Source: Diacronema lutheri
Taxonomy: Eukaryota > Haptophyta > Pavlovophyceae > Pavlovales > Pavlovaceae
NCBI GenBank assembly: GCA_019448385.1
Contig: JAGTXO010000003.1
Coordinates: forward strand, 992,001-1,056,000
Reading direction: 5' to 3'
Length of the DNA: 64,000 nt
Both the position numbers and the translations under genes were made by a program. Positions 51,633 through 61,053 of the stretch are shown here, one piece after another; positions within the stretch are counted from its first letter, which is position 1, and every line of letters begins with the position of its first letter. Below the pieces are notes generated by a model. It was not told the DNA's origin. It saw only the letters and a program-made list of their open reading frames with translations, and did no database searches.

Positions 51633-52176
51633 ATGGCTGCCAGCGTCGCGCACAAGTTCGTGGAGCGTGTCGATTCGAATGAGGACTGGCATGTTTTGGT
51701 CGAGAAGACCACGGGCAGCCTCATCGGTGCGTTGCCGTGCACGTGCATTAGCCTTACGGTGCGAGTCGCATGACGTTTCACGCCACGCAAGACGCTGACG
51801 CGTGGCTTCCGCCGCCCGGCGCCCCGCGTGGCGGCATCGCGCATCCCGCATGGCTCCAGTTGTGGACGCGCACGCGAGCTGGACAGGCCCATGCTACGCG
51901 CTCGACCGCGTGCTCACGTCTCTCTTTTACGAGATGGGACAGGAGTACGATGTGAAGTTCCTCCAGGCGCCATCGGACCGCGTGGCCGCTCTCGCAGACT
52001 TGAAGGGCACGAGCAGACCCACCTTCCTCCTCTTCCGCAACGGCGTGGAGGTCGAGCGCGTCGAAGGCGCAATCGCGCCAAAGCTTCTCCACGCCATCCG
52101 CCGTCTCGCTGTGAAGAAGGGCAGCGCAGCCGGCAGGCTGAAGGCCGACGTCACCTCGGCGCTCTCATACAGCTGA
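51633..52176 (+). CDS. Thioredoxin-like protein (outer-arm dynein light chain / TXNDC3 type)
   Basis: Predicted join(51633..51726, 51860..52176), 136 residues. Intron removal rebuilds SLIVVDAHASWTGPCYALDR, the thioredoxin strand-active-site-helix unit. The active site reads WTGPC, so the first redox Cys is Thr and only the second remains. DRVAALADLKGTSRPTFLLFRNGVEVERVEGA gives the cis-Pro (RPTFLLF) and C-terminal strands. Sequence and length resemble the thioredoxin modules of axonemal dynein light chains and NME8/NME9 proteins, including the DRLxVLxKxRGxxxPTFLF pattern. A single-Cys site suggests a mixed-disulfide or structural role. The intron is 133 bases, phase 1, GTGCGT...CCAG. Confidence 0.8.
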
Positions 52177-52183
52177 CGGAGAA

Positions 52184-52219
<36 letters not shown>
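52184..52219. repeat. Poly-G tract (36 bases)
   Basis: Uninterrupted G run starting seven bases after the thioredoxin-like stop codon. Confidence 0.9.
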
Positions 52220-52317
52220 CGAGCGGGTCACCCCGACTGCAGGCCTGCATAATATCGTCGCCCCGACATTAGGCCCAGCCAAAGCGCGCTTTCTCGCTCG
52301 CTACGTTCGTCGCGCTT

Positions 52318-52341
52318 GGGGGGGGGGGGGGGGGGGGGGGG
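52318..52341. repeat. Poly-G tract (24 bases)
   Basis: G run ending one base before the stop codon of the minus-strand gene at 52343; on that gene's strand it is a C run immediately after the stop. Confidence 0.9.
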
Positions 52342-52342
52342 C

Positions 52343-53239
52343 TCACGCAGGCGAGCGGAAGGATGCGAGGAGCGCGCGCTGACTCGCCGCGACGGAGGTC
52401 GGCCGCTCACGCTCGTATTTCATGCCGGCAAACTTTGGCCGCGCGGCCTCGCGCGTCACCTCGCGCGTCGCCTGCCGCGCCCGCCACTGCAGTCGCAGGT
52501 TGTGCACGAGCTGCTCCACCTCTCTGCGCGGCTCCGAGCCGCCGCTGCGCACGTGCTGCTCGTGCGCGTCGCGCGCGTCGATTGCGGCCTCAAGGAGGGA
52601 ACAAATGTGCGCCTTCGCGCGATCGTACTGCACCTCGGGCCCCTCCACCCACACGTTGCGCACAAGCCGCTCAAACGGCAGCTTGACACGCGAGAGGAGC
52701 TCGAGCGCCGCACGCGCGTCGATCTGCGTTCTGAGCGGGTCCGTCGTGAGGAACGTGCGCATTTCGTGCAGGACGGCGACGGCTTCGAGCGCGGACTTTG
52801 CGCGGACCAGCCGCTGCTCGATGCGCGTCCACTCGCGCGACGTCGCCTGCTCTGTGAACGCGCGGCTCAGCTCCGACTTTTCCACGAGGAAGGCGGAGCG
52901 CGCGGCCAGCGCCTCGGCATCCCACACCATGCCCGCGCCCGGCGGCGGAGGCGGAGGTTCAAAGCGTTCGACTGCCTGCCCGTTGAGGATCATCCGACGG
53001 GCGAGGTTCTCCGCCCTGTACGCGCCCGACTGGTACGTGATCCCGATGCGATCGTGCCGCTGCAGGTCGTCGGGCACGAGATCGGACGGCGCGAAACTCA
53101 TCGGGTCCGTCTCGTACCCAGCGCGGGGCACGCGCGGCGGCAGCTCCTCGAGCACCGCCTGCTCGCCAGCTGGCGCAAAGCGCGGTCGAGCCGCGCTCGA
53201 GACGGAGCTCGGCGCGAAGTTCACGGACGTGCGCTCCAT
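52343..53239 (-). CDS. Unknown protein, possibly flagellar
   Basis: A 298-residue intronless protein. The N-terminal third contains short motifs rich in Pro and aromatic residues (GYETDPMSFAPSDLVPDD, DRIGITYQSGAYRAEN), then helices (SREWTRIEQRLVRAKSALEA, TDPLRTQIDARAALELLSRV, HICSLLEAAIDARDAHEQHV) and an Arg-rich tail. No catalytic or known domain is recognised. It sits between a thioredoxin-like gene of axonemal type and an EF-hand gene, and is divergent from the latter with 82 bases between start codons, so co-expression with flagellar genes is plausible but unproven. The start ATG is at 53239. Confidence 0.6.
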   Translation of the reverse strand: MERTSVNFAPSSVSSAARPRFAPAGEQAVLEELPPRVPRAGYETDPMSFAPSDLVPDDLQRHDRIGITYQSGAYRAENLARRMILNGQAVERFEPPPPPPGAGMVWDAEALAARSAFLVEKSELSRAFTEQATSREWTRIEQRLVRAKSALEAVAVLHEMRTFLTTDPLRTQIDARAALELLSRVKLPFERLVRNVWVEGPEVQYDRAKAHICSLLEAAIDARDAHEQHVRSGGSEPRREVEQLVHNLRLQWRARQATREVTREAARPKFAGMKYERERPTSVAASQRALLASFRSPA

Positions 53240-53321
53240 CACCGTACTCTGCGCCCCACCCCCCACTCGGCCCCAGAGTGGAAAAAAAACGGAAGAAAAG
53301 GATGGAGGCGGCCCAGCGTGT

Positions 53322-53981
53322 ATGGTCAAGGATGACCGCATGACGGCGATGGCCACCCAGCAAGAGCTGGAGAACCTGCGCCGCGTCTTCGTGACGATGG
53401 ACGCGAACAGCGACGGCCGTATCTCCGAGCGCGAGCTCGCGCTCGTCCTGGCGAATCTCGAGTACAAGCCGCGGCGCGGCGAGATTGCAGACATGATCTG
53501 GGAGGTCGACGAGGACTGCGATGGGCACGTGAGCTGGGCCGAGTTTGAGCTCATGTACATGCGCTGCAAGGCTGACCAGGTCTGCACTCGCATGCCGCGC
53601 CCGCGAGCCCTCCGCGCGCGCGGCTGGCGCGTCGCGCGCCGCCTGCCCGCGTGATCGGCGTGCATGGCCGCATGCGCGCGCCAGGCGGGCCTCGAGCCGC
53701 GGAAGCTGTTCAACGTGGTCGAGTTTATGATGTACGATAAGGATGGCTCGGCCAAAGTCTCTTTCGAGGACTGCATGGAGATCCTGTACCGCCGGCACGG
53801 CAAGGAGGCGCTTGAGGAGCGCACCAACGCCTTCTTCAGCGCGGACCTCGCCAGGGACAATGAGGTCAGCTTCGCCGAGTTTCAGGAGCAGATGTTCACG
53901 ATGGCGCTGAACCGGCTCAACGCACGACAAAGCTCGGGCAAGACGCCAAGAGCGGGGGCGCAGCCGCGGCGACGAGCCTGA
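53322..53981 (+). CDS. EF-hand calcium-binding protein of flagellar type
   Basis: Predicted join(53322..53579, 53685..53981), 184 residues. Two canonical EF loops, DANSDGRISERE and DEDCDGHVSWAE, and two degenerate ones, DKDGSAKVSFED and DLARDNEVSFAE. GLEPRKLFNVVEFMMYDKDG resembles a block in calcium-binding proteins of the axoneme and dynein docking complex of flagellated protists. The intron is 105 bases, phase 0, with the only GTCTGC donor seen here and a CCAG acceptor; it falls between the two EF pairs. A Met at 53340 is an alternative start. The C-terminus is Arg/Lys-rich. Confidence 0.78.
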
Positions 53982-54529
53982 GGGAGGGACCTTGAGGTGC
54001 AGCACGTACACACTGCCCCTCGGACAGCCGGCGCTCGTCCGCCGTCGGCGGCGAGCGGCGGCGCGCGTGCGCCCCGCTCGACGAGGAGCTCTTTGGCGTG
54101 CAGACGGGCTAGGCGCGGACGCGTGGATGGCGCGCATGGGCGCGCCCTCGCATGCCGTCGCCCGGGCGGCGCTCGAGCGGCACATGCGCCTCCAGCTCGC
54201 CGATGCCGTCGTGCGCGGGCACGCGCAGCTCCTGCTCGCGCGCGCGCAGATGGCGCGCGGACAGGCGCCGCCGCAGCGCCGAGCCGACCACGGCGTGCAG
54301 GCCGACGTGGACGCCTGCGGCGGTGTGGACGGCGCCGGCTGCCGGCGCGGTGGGTTCTGGCGCGGCGTGGGGGTTGGGGGGGGGGGCGCACGCCTCCTGC
54401 CGCGTCCTGCCGCGCCTCGTCGATGCAGAACCCAGCCCACGTCCTGCCGCGCCCTGCCGCGCCCTTACTTCGGATCCGCGCGCGCCTCTTTCGCTCGCTA
54501 CAAAAAGAAGTGTCACTGACAGCGGAGTG
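53982..54529. other. 548-base convergent spacer, no clear gene
   Basis: Between the EF-hand stop and the next minus-strand stop. A plus frame (about 54127-54300) reads SHAVARAALERHMRLQLADA and LLLARAQMARG, helix-like but without a start, splice site or known motif. It may be a decayed exon. A short G run lies near 54373. Confidence 0.35.
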
Positions 54530-55255
54530 TCACATCGGCTCCGGCACAAAGGCGTCTCTCGCCCCGGCCGACGGGATCTCATGCCTGATCGTCTTGCCAA
54601 CGCCGATGATGGTAGACGTGCGCTGCGCCGGGTCGATGCCCTCGCGCATGAGGTTGGCTGTGCGCTGAGGTCGCATTGGCATCTGCTGTGAGTCCGCGAA
54701 GAAGCGCGAGGTCGAGTCCTTCAGCCGGAAGGCCGGCTTGTCGCACCCGGGACCGGTCGAGCGGTCGTAGCCGGTGTAGCTGTGCCGACGCTCGGGATAA
54801 CGCATTGGCTTGGAGCTGCCACCCGTCTCTTCCCCCGTGAGGATGTTGTACCCGCTCCCCTTGAACGTGAGCTTGTCCTCGAGGTACGCGCGTCTGAACT
54901 CGGTCATGCCCGCCTGCTTCTCGGCGCGTGCGGTCTCCGCATGTACGCGCGGCTCGAACGGATTGATCGCCGAGACGGGTCGGCGCGCAAAGCCGCGGCC
55001 GAATCGCGTGGTATGCACGCCCTGCTCGGGCTTCCATTGCGCCGACGTGTCGTATTGCATCGCCTGCCACATCGCCGGCGAGCTCTCGCCTTTCCCATAC
55101 CTCATCCCCGTGGCCTCCTTGCGCAGCGGGCGTGTGTACGACTCGATGATGAGCGTGTTCTTCTGCGCAGGCGTGTAGCGCGCAAAGGACGAGTTGTTCA
55201 GCATTGTGGTCGACTTGCCCGCCGCGCGCACCTCCTCGGCCCTTGCTAGCTCCAT
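54530..55255 (-). CDS. Conserved-looking protein of possible flagellar (microtubule inner protein) type
   Basis: A 241-residue intronless protein rich in Tyr, Arg, Pro and Gly: SSFARYTPAQKNTLIIESYT, TTRFGRGFARRPVSAINPFE, KGSGYNILTGEETGG, PMRYPERRHSYTGYDRSTGP. Motifs of the N-I-L-T-G-E type and such tyrosine-rich extended segments occur in cilia- and flagella-associated proteins and microtubule inner proteins, which supports, but does not prove, an axonemal role. No membrane segment or enzyme motif is seen. The ATG at 55255 follows GATATCA, and the upstream spacer is T-rich and contains a hairpin and a 44-base C run. Confidence 0.6.
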   Translation of the reverse strand: MELARAEEVRAAGKSTTMLNNSSFARYTPAQKNTLIIESYTRPLRKEATGMRYGKGESSPAMWQAMQYDTSAQWKPEQGVHTTRFGRGFARRPVSAINPFEPRVHAETARAEKQAGMTEFRRAYLEDKLTFKGSGYNILTGEETGGSSKPMRYPERRHSYTGYDRSTGPGCDKPAFRLKDSTSRFFADSQQMPMRPQRTANLMREGIDPAQRTSTIIGVGKTIRHEIPSAGARDAFVPEPM

Positions 55256-55377
55256 TGATATGTAACGACCCCTTTTTGTTTTTTGAATTTTTTTGCCGGC
55301 GTTGGTGTCTCCAACCCGCGGCTGCACGCGGCTGCACGCCGCGGGTTTTTGCCGGCGTGGCCCGCCGCGGGTTTTCC

Positions 55378-55378
<1 letters not shown>

Positions 55379-55422
<44 letters not shown>
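55379..55422. repeat. Poly-C tract (44 bases) with upstream short repeats
   Basis: Uninterrupted C run between two minus-strand genes. Before it, TTTTTGCCGGCGT occurs twice, and CCCGCGGCTGCACGC forms an inverted repeat with GCACGCCGCGGG. Confidence 0.85.
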
Positions 55423-55424
<2 letters not shown>

Positions 55425-55475
55425 CGGAACCCATTCTCGCACCAGAAGCCAGAGTGCACCGCAGCGGCCCGCGCG

Positions 55476-56279
55476 TCACGCCGCTGCGCTGCTCCCCTCC
55501 GCCGCAGCCCCAAAGACGCTCCGTCCGCCGCTCCCACCCCGCACGGACGCCGCCTTGATCTCGCGCGAGAAGTAGATGAAAGGGCCCACGCGCTCGAGGT
55601 CGACGGCCGGATCGAGGACGCGCTTCCAACCGGCACTGTGCTCGACGACCTGCGCTTCCGAGATCGGGACAAGCAACCGCGCGCGCGCGCGGATCGCCTT
55701 CTTTGCGAGCGGGATCACATGCGGGAGGGGCTTAAAAGCCTTTGCGGTGACGTACGCGACGTCAAACGCGCTCGCGCGCGAGAGCTCGACAATATTCTCC
55801 GTGAGCACGTGCAAGTTGGCGAGGCCAAGCTCGCGCGCGACCGACGTGAGGAAGATCGCCTTGCGCCCCTTCGATTCGACGGCGTACACGGGGATCGACG
55901 GGTTGGCGATCGCAACGCACACGGAGGGCAGCCCCGAGCCCGAGCCCATGTCGAGGACGCCGCCGGGCGCGCGCGCGATGAGTGCGCCGAGCGTGAGCGA
56001 ATCGTGTACGTGGAAGGGCAGCTTGCCATACGCGCCTTGCGAGTATACGTTTGTGTGCGCGTTGTACTCGACGAGCGCCGCGACGTACCGCTTGGCTAGC
56101 GCCGCGCACGGCGCGCTGAAGCCGCGCAGAACAGCATCGAGCTCGCGCTCGTCCACGTGCGCCGACGGGTCATTGGCGGCCCCGGCGCTCGCGCGCAGCG
56201 CGCGCGCCGGCGCGCACGGCGGCGCGGCTGTCCGCCAAAGGATGTGCGGCACGAGTAGCGACGTGAGGCCGTTGCGCAT
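55476..56279 (-). CDS. rsmG: RsmG-type small-subunit rRNA guanine-N7 methyltransferase, organelle-targeted
   Basis: A 267-residue protein. RsmG (GidB) uses S-adenosylmethionine to methylate a guanine of the 530-loop region of small-subunit rRNA. YNAHTNVYSQ matches the N-terminal family signature; VLDMGSGSGLPSVCVAIANP is the SAM-binding loop; VYAVESKGRKAIFL follows strand 2; LHVLTENIVEL and DVAYVTAKAFKPLPHVIPLA complete the Rossmann fold. An N-terminal extension of about 50 residues, Arg/Ala-rich (APARALRASAGAAN), is likely a transit peptide to plastid or mitochondrion. The ATG at 56279 is preceded on its strand by CTTTTAAAAAGG, a TATA-like box. Intronless. Confidence 0.85.
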   Translation of the reverse strand: MRNGLTSLLVPHILWRTAAPPCAPARALRASAGAANDPSAHVDERELDAVLRGFSAPCAALAKRYVAALVEYNAHTNVYSQGAYGKLPFHVHDSLTLGALIARAPGGVLDMGSGSGLPSVCVAIANPSIPVYAVESKGRKAIFLTSVARELGLANLHVLTENIVELSRASAFDVAYVTAKAFKPLPHVIPLAKKAIRARARLLVPISEAQVVEHSAGWKRVLDPAVDLERVGPFIYFSREIKAASVRGGSGGRSVFGAAAEGSSAAA

Positions 56280-56298
56280 ACTGATGGCCTCCGTGCGC

Positions 56299-56310
56299 CT
56301 TTTTAAAAGC
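56299..56310 (-). promoter_or_regulatory. TATA-like element upstream of rsmG
   Basis: GCTTTTAAAAAG on the minus strand, about 20 bases before the ATG, is conspicuous in this GC-rich setting. Confidence 0.35.
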
Positions 56311-56441
56311 ACTACCCCGCCAACCTGTTCACCGCGGGCCTGCGGCTGCGCCGCCCTGCGCGCCATTCGCACCGCACCGCACGGCTCTCCACTCGAAGAG
56401 CCCGCCGCACGCGCCGGCCCCGGACCATCGCTGTCCGTAAA

Positions 56442-58700
56442 TCACCCCTTCGCCCCGTGCGCGGCGCAGCTGCTCGTCCAGAGCGTCTCGCGCGCCGCGT
56501 TGACGCGGTCACGCTCTCCCGCGCAGCGCAGCAACACGTCGTGCTCCGGGTGCGTGCACGGCGGGATCAGGCCCGTCGGCGGCGCGCGCTCGGGCCGCGA
56601 CGGGCACTCGATGAGCAGCTGCTCGCGCCCCGTGCACGCGAGCCAGCGCGCGTTGAAACGCATGCCCGCCGCGAGCGTGGCGAGTGCGGGCGAGAGCGCC
56701 GGCGCGCCGCCCGTGCCGTCGTCAGCGCCGTTCGCCTCGACCGCGCCCTGCGTGTCGAAGAGAAGCTGCCCACCTGCGCTCGCTCGCTGCGCGCCGCGCG
56801 CGTACCCGAGCTGGCGGCACGCAACGTCGGCCGCGCGCGCGTGGCCGCGGCTGAGCTCGCCGCGGCTGCACCACGTGCCCCACGTGCCGTTGAGTGGCCG
56901 GTGCGCCGCCGCGGCCTCGAGCCGCTCGCGCTGGTGCGCGTTCGCGCGCAGCACGAGGAGCAGGCCCTCTGGGTACGCAGACAGCATGAGCGTCCCCTCG
57001 GCGAGCTGGCAGCTCTCCGCGCGGCCATCGCCCGCGCCCGCCTCGCGCGCGGGCAGCATGGCGGCCTCAGTGCTCCCACGCCGCGCGAGCGAGACGCGCA
57101 TGACGAGCAGGGATGTGAGCATCTGCGAGGCGGTCAGCGCGCTCGGCTCCTCCGCCGGCGTGCGACTGCCGGCGCTGAGCACACGCGTGGCCAAGACAGA
57201 CGACGTGGCCGTGCCATTAGGCAAAAATCGCCCGCTGCCGCCGCCGCTGCCGCTGCCGCCGCCGCTGCCGCCGCCGCCGCCGCCGCGCCGCAAGCCTGCG
57301 CCGAGCGGACCGAAGGGCGGCGCAGGAAGCGTCGACGTGGACACGAGCACCGCCGCCGTCACCGTCGCGAGCGTGAGCGCGCCGCCGCACGCGAGCGCGC
57401 CGCCGAGCCGCCGTCGCCGCGGCGCCGCGCGCACGACCGACGCGTCGGACCAAGAGGGCGGGCGCAGGGGCGACCGGCGATCGCTAGCAGCGGCCTTGGC
57501 AGGCGCGCCGATCGCGCTTGCAGGAGTAAGCAGCTGACATTGCGCCGCGACGGGCACGTGCGCGGCTGGCGCGCCCGCGGGTGCACTGCTCGGCTCGCAG
57601 CGCGCGCCGGTGGGACGCTCGGGCGCGGGCGCGGGCACGCTGGCGGCGGCTGCGATGCGCGCTGCCGCGTCGTGCTGCAACGCGGGTGGAGGAGGCGACG
57701 TTTGAACGCTGAGTGAGCCGCCGAGCGTCGCTCCGCAGCTCCGCGTCGCACCGCCGCCATGCTCGCGACACGCGTCGGGTGAGTCGGTCGCCGGCGCCAC
57801 GGCGGCTGGCGCGGCGGCTGGCACGGCGGCTGGCGCGACGGCTGGCGCGGCGGCTGGCGCGGCGGCTGGCGCGGCGGCTGGCGCGCGATGCGATGCTGTC
57901 AGCACCGCGTCAGTCGCGGTCGCGGCCGCCAAGGCCGCGGCGGCCGCCGCGCTCGCGCGCGCAGCCGCCTGTGCCGCGATCGCGGCAGACGCCGACGCAG
58001 CCTGCGCGGCTGACGCCCATGCGGGTGCGCCGACCTCAAAATCGTCCGCGCCATCGTGCGGCTGGCGCATCGCCCCAGAGAGCGCGTAGTGCGCGGCGGC
58101 CGCGACGAGCTGCGCGCCCGAGCTCGCTTGCGGCCGCAGCGACGAGCCGCTCGGCGGGCCGCCAGTCTCCCAGCCGGGGTGCACGGGCTCGGGCGTTGAT
58201 GGGCCGAGCGAGGATGGCGGCGAGTGCGGCGACGACCACGCCTCGGGCGAAGGCGGCGATTTGGCGCCGAACGCATGGCTTGCGCGCGAGCTAGCGCGCG
58301 GCGGCGGTGCGCGAAGCGCCGGCGGGCCCTCGTGCGAGAACGCGACGACGGTGCGCGCGTCCAGCGGCGTCGGCGTGAACGGCCGAGACCGGTCGCCTGC
58401 CGACGAATCGGGTGGCATCGCGTGTCGCGCGGGAGTGTGCGTAGGCGGGCCGCACGACTGCGCGCGCAGCGGCGAGCCGCCGCCCAGCATGCCGCCCTGG
58501 TTAGCGGACGCCTCGTGGATCGAGCTCACACGGCGGGCGAGGTTGCGCTGCGCGGAGAGCGGCTCAGGTATCGCGGCGGCCTGCGCGCTCGTCTCGATCA
58601 TCTGCTCCCAGCTTTGAACAACCTCGCCGACGGCACGCGGCGTCGGCACCTCTACTCCTGCCCACCACGACGTGTACCCCGAGCTCGTCCGATCCGCCAT
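56442..58700 (-). CDS. Type II membrane protein with a C-terminal SRCR-like domain
   Basis: A 752-residue intronless protein. The first 430 residues are Pro/Ala/Ser-rich and probably cytosolic and disordered, with (APAA)n repeats. A single hydrophobic segment (LGGALACGGALTLATVTAAV) follows RRRR, giving type II topology, then a Gly/Ser linker (GGGGGGSGGGSGSGGGSG). The extracellular end has NGTWGTWCSRGELS, AADVACRQLGYARG, LACTGREQLLIECP and HDVLLRCAGE, the Cys pattern and GxWGTxC start of SRCR domains. It is the second SRCR protein in the window, with the same cytosolic-TM-linker-SRCR plan. The ATG at 58700 is 20 bases from a transposon insertion. Confidence 0.75.
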   Translation of the reverse strand: MADRTSSGYTSWWAGVEVPTPRAVGEVVQSWEQMIETSAQAAAIPEPLSAQRNLARRVSSIHEASANQGGMLGGGSPLRAQSCGPPTHTPARHAMPPDSSAGDRSRPFTPTPLDARTVVAFSHEGPPALRAPPPRASSRASHAFGAKSPPSPEAWSSPHSPPSSLGPSTPEPVHPGWETGGPPSGSSLRPQASSGAQLVAAAAHYALSGAMRQPHDGADDFEVGAPAWASAAQAASASAAIAAQAAARASAAAAAALAAATATDAVLTASHRAPAAAPAAAPAAAPAVAPAAVPAAAPAAVAPATDSPDACREHGGGATRSCGATLGGSLSVQTSPPPPALQHDAAARIAAAASVPAPAPERPTGARCEPSSAPAGAPAAHVPVAAQCQLLTPASAIGAPAKAAASDRRSPLRPPSWSDASVVRAAPRRRRLGGALACGGALTLATVTAAVLVSTSTLPAPPFGPLGAGLRRGGGGGGSGGGSGSGGGSGRFLPNGTATSSVLATRVLSAGSRTPAEEPSALTASQMLTSLLVMRVSLARRGSTEAAMLPAREAGAGDGRAESCQLAEGTLMLSAYPEGLLLVLRANAHQRERLEAAAAHRPLNGTWGTWCSRGELSRGHARAADVACRQLGYARGAQRASAGGQLLFDTQGAVEANGADDGTGGAPALSPALATLAAGMRFNARWLACTGREQLLIECPSRPERAPPTGLIPPCTHPEHDVLLRCAGERDRVNAARETLWTSSCAAHGAKG
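57797..57889 (-). repeat. 12-bp tandem repeat encoding Ala-Pro-Ala-Ala
   Basis: About eight copies of GCGGCTGGCGCG (plus strand), with a few ACG and ACGG variants, encode (APAA)n in the SRCR protein. Confidence 0.85.
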
Positions 58701-58721
58701 CGAAATGTGAGACCCCTTTTA

Positions 58722-59171
58722 TGAGGAGTACTGCCCGTTGGGTCTGAGTTCGCGGACGAAGGAATAATAGGAGAGACCCGCGCGCGAAAAAGCGAAAATG
58801 GCCGCGAGAGGTGCGCGCGCGCGTCGCGTCGGCCCCGCGGGAGGTGGCGCGGTGCGTGTCGCGCTATGCGTGTCGCCGCTGCGCGTGGGGGTTCCTGACA
58901 TACCCGGGAACCCCGCTCTCATAACCGCGACACGTGCAGGCGGCGCGGCCGCAGCGCCGCGAGCGGCGTCATCATCGGCGTCGGTCGCGGGCACCGGCTC
59001 TCGGTCGAGGTCATGAAGATCATCCTGCGGCGGCTATTTTCTCGGCAGGAGCGCGGTGAGGATTGCGGATGACCTCCACACATCTACCGACACGCTCTTG
59101 GAGTCGATCGTCCGCGCCACCATCGAGCGGTACGAGGCCACCGGCATCGTCGATTCCCAGCCGAACAAGCC
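58722..59171 (+). repeat. Left terminal inverted repeat
   Basis: Pairs with 61054-61497. It contains a 72-codon frame (58798-59016, MAARGARARRVG...) identical in both arms, an internal GGGGTTCC/GGAACCCC hairpin near 58890-58917, and the beginning of the transposase homology. Confidence 0.9.
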
Positions 59172-59430
59172 GTGCGCGAAGCTCATGAGCGAGCTCGACC
59201 AGGAGCTGATGCTCGCGATCATGGCGGAGCAACCGTGACTTAACTTCAGCGAGATTGCGGCCGAGCTGCAGGCTGTCACGCTCAAGGCGTTCACGCGCGA
59301 GTACATTCACTACAACCTCTGCGCCGCCGGCCTCTCGCTCAAGAAGATGCAGCGCGTCCAAGCGGCCCGCGACGAAGAAGAACACCTCGGGCATGCTGAG
59401 GAACAGCTGCGCGCGCTCGACGCTGCTGTT
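59056..59430 (+). pseudogene. Tc1/mariner-type transposase, N-terminal fragment
   Basis: The frame reads RIADDLHTSTDTL, IERYEATGIVDSQPNKP, KLMSELDQELMLAIMAEQP, then after one in-frame TGA (59236-59238) LNFSEIAAELQAVTLKAFT and NLCAAGLSLKKMQRVQAARD. This is the paired helix-turn-helix DNA-binding region of IS630/Tc1 transposases, with YEATGxV and GLSxKK motifs. Homology stops near 59430, before any DDE catalytic motif. The stop and truncation indicate a dead copy. A second copy of the first 40 residues lies in the right arm. Confidence 0.75.
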
Positions 59431-59451
59431 GATGTGCTCAGCAGCCTTGAT

Positions 59452-61044
59452 TCACGCCTGCGCGGTCGCATTCCAGCCAACTTTGCACAACTCGAGCGCC
59501 TGCGCGACCTGCTGCGCGAGCGCCACGCTCTGAGCGGCCGGCATAGTGGGAGCAATGGACTGCGGCGCCGGCACAGGCGCGGAGCAGGCACCGAACGCGC
59601 CGGCCCAGCCGCCCGACGCCACGAGGCCGCCGCCACCGACCTTGCCAGGGTGCTCGGGCGGGGGCGTCACCTCGACGACAAGGTAAAGAATGCAGATGTC
59701 CAAGTCCTGCTGCGCGCCGCTCGGCGCGTAAAACCTGCGCGCCACGTCGGCATCGTCGGTGATCAGCGTCAGGCGGACGAACACTGCGGGCGCGCCGACC
59801 TCTCGCTGATGCCGATCCGGTAGAGCCGAAGGGAGTGAGGCGGCTGCGGCAGGTTGCCGTGAGCCGAGTCGTGCGTCGAGCGTAGGAGCGTGGTGAGCAC
59901 GTCGCGGCTCTCGACCAGCGCGTAAAAGCCGTCGGCTGCTTGTAGACCAACGAGAGCGCATAGCGGCGCGGAAGCGCTTGCTTCGTCATCCTCACCGTCT
60001 TCGCCGGTCGAGCGCGATTAGCGGCGCGACGCGTCTCGCGCGCCGGGCCGGCGCGCCGACACATCGCTCGTCTCCGCCGTGCGCTCCTCAAGCTGCGCGG
60101 CTTTGATCTCCGCCGCCTTTGCGGCCGCCTCGTCCTTGTTGGCGCGCGTCTCCGCCGATCGGGCCTGCGCTTGCGCCTTGTCCCCGAGCGCACGCGCAAA
60201 GTGCATCTTGTTCTCCTCTGCGTGCGCGCGGCCTCCGACTTGGCGAGCTCCGCGGCCTCCGCGCTGTACTGAAGAGGAGCTTGGCCCTTTTTAAAGCTTG
60301 CACGCGAGTGATCGCATCGTTGTCCCCCCGAGTTGGCGCCCAGCTTGACGCACAATGGCTCGCCCGGCTTGAGGGCATCAACAAAGAGGGCATCAACGTA
60401 CGCGTCAAAGGACACGAGGTACACGCGCAGCGTCTCCAAAGCCTTCCCCTCCTCCTCGGAGTCGTCCGCCACGACTTGACCGAATCCTGCGCGGGCACCG
60501 CCGCAAGCCCACGCGCCGGCTCGTGCTCGTCCGGCTCGTGCTCGTCCGGCTCGGCCGCCGGCAGCGCACTCGAGCTACCGGCCTTCGCGCCGGCCCCGCC
60601 GCCGGCGAGGGCGCGCACTGGAGCCGCTTTCTCGGGCGGCTTCGTTGCGCCAGCGCTGGGCTTGCGAGACGAGCGCTGCGGCAGCGCGCCAATTGTTGTA
60701 GGCGAGTACATGGTAACCCTCGGCACGCGGGGTCGCGCGCCAGCCGGCGCCGAGGTCTCGCGCGCGCGATCGGCCTCGTCTTGGTCGGCCTTGCGCTTCG
60801 CTCGCGTCATCTTGTCGGCTATCGCCTTGTCCAACGGACCGGCGCGCACGTCCTTGACGCGACCAACGCCAGCGCGCGCGCCGGCGTCCGCGTCCAAGCG
60901 AATGGGCGCCGAGCGCGCCTGCGCCGGCCGGCGGGCCGGGCGCGGCGGATGTCGCAGCTGCGGCGGCGGAGTCCTGGCCATTTTGGGAACCCGGGGCCGG
61001 CACGGCGACACCGTCCGCGACGCCGCCGTCCGCTGCCGGCTCAC
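59452..61044 (-). pseudogene. Captured gene remnant inside the element
   Basis: On the minus strand several protein-like segments appear in changing frames: KAIADKMTRAKRKADQDEAD with MYSPTTIGALPQRSSRK (60900-60600); GKALETLRVYLVSFDAYVDA with VKLGANSGG (60450-60330); a Lys/Glu/Ala coiled coil (60210-60040); and FYALVESRDVLTTLL, VFVRLTLITDDADVARRFYA with ILYLVVEV to a stop at 59452. GCGCAG before GATTCGGTCAAG near 60490 looks like an intron acceptor, but other frame changes are not explained by GT-AG introns. I do not recognise the protein; it is not a transposase. It could be a host gene carried as cargo. Confidence 0.5.
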
Positions 61045-61053
61045 CGAGCGTGT

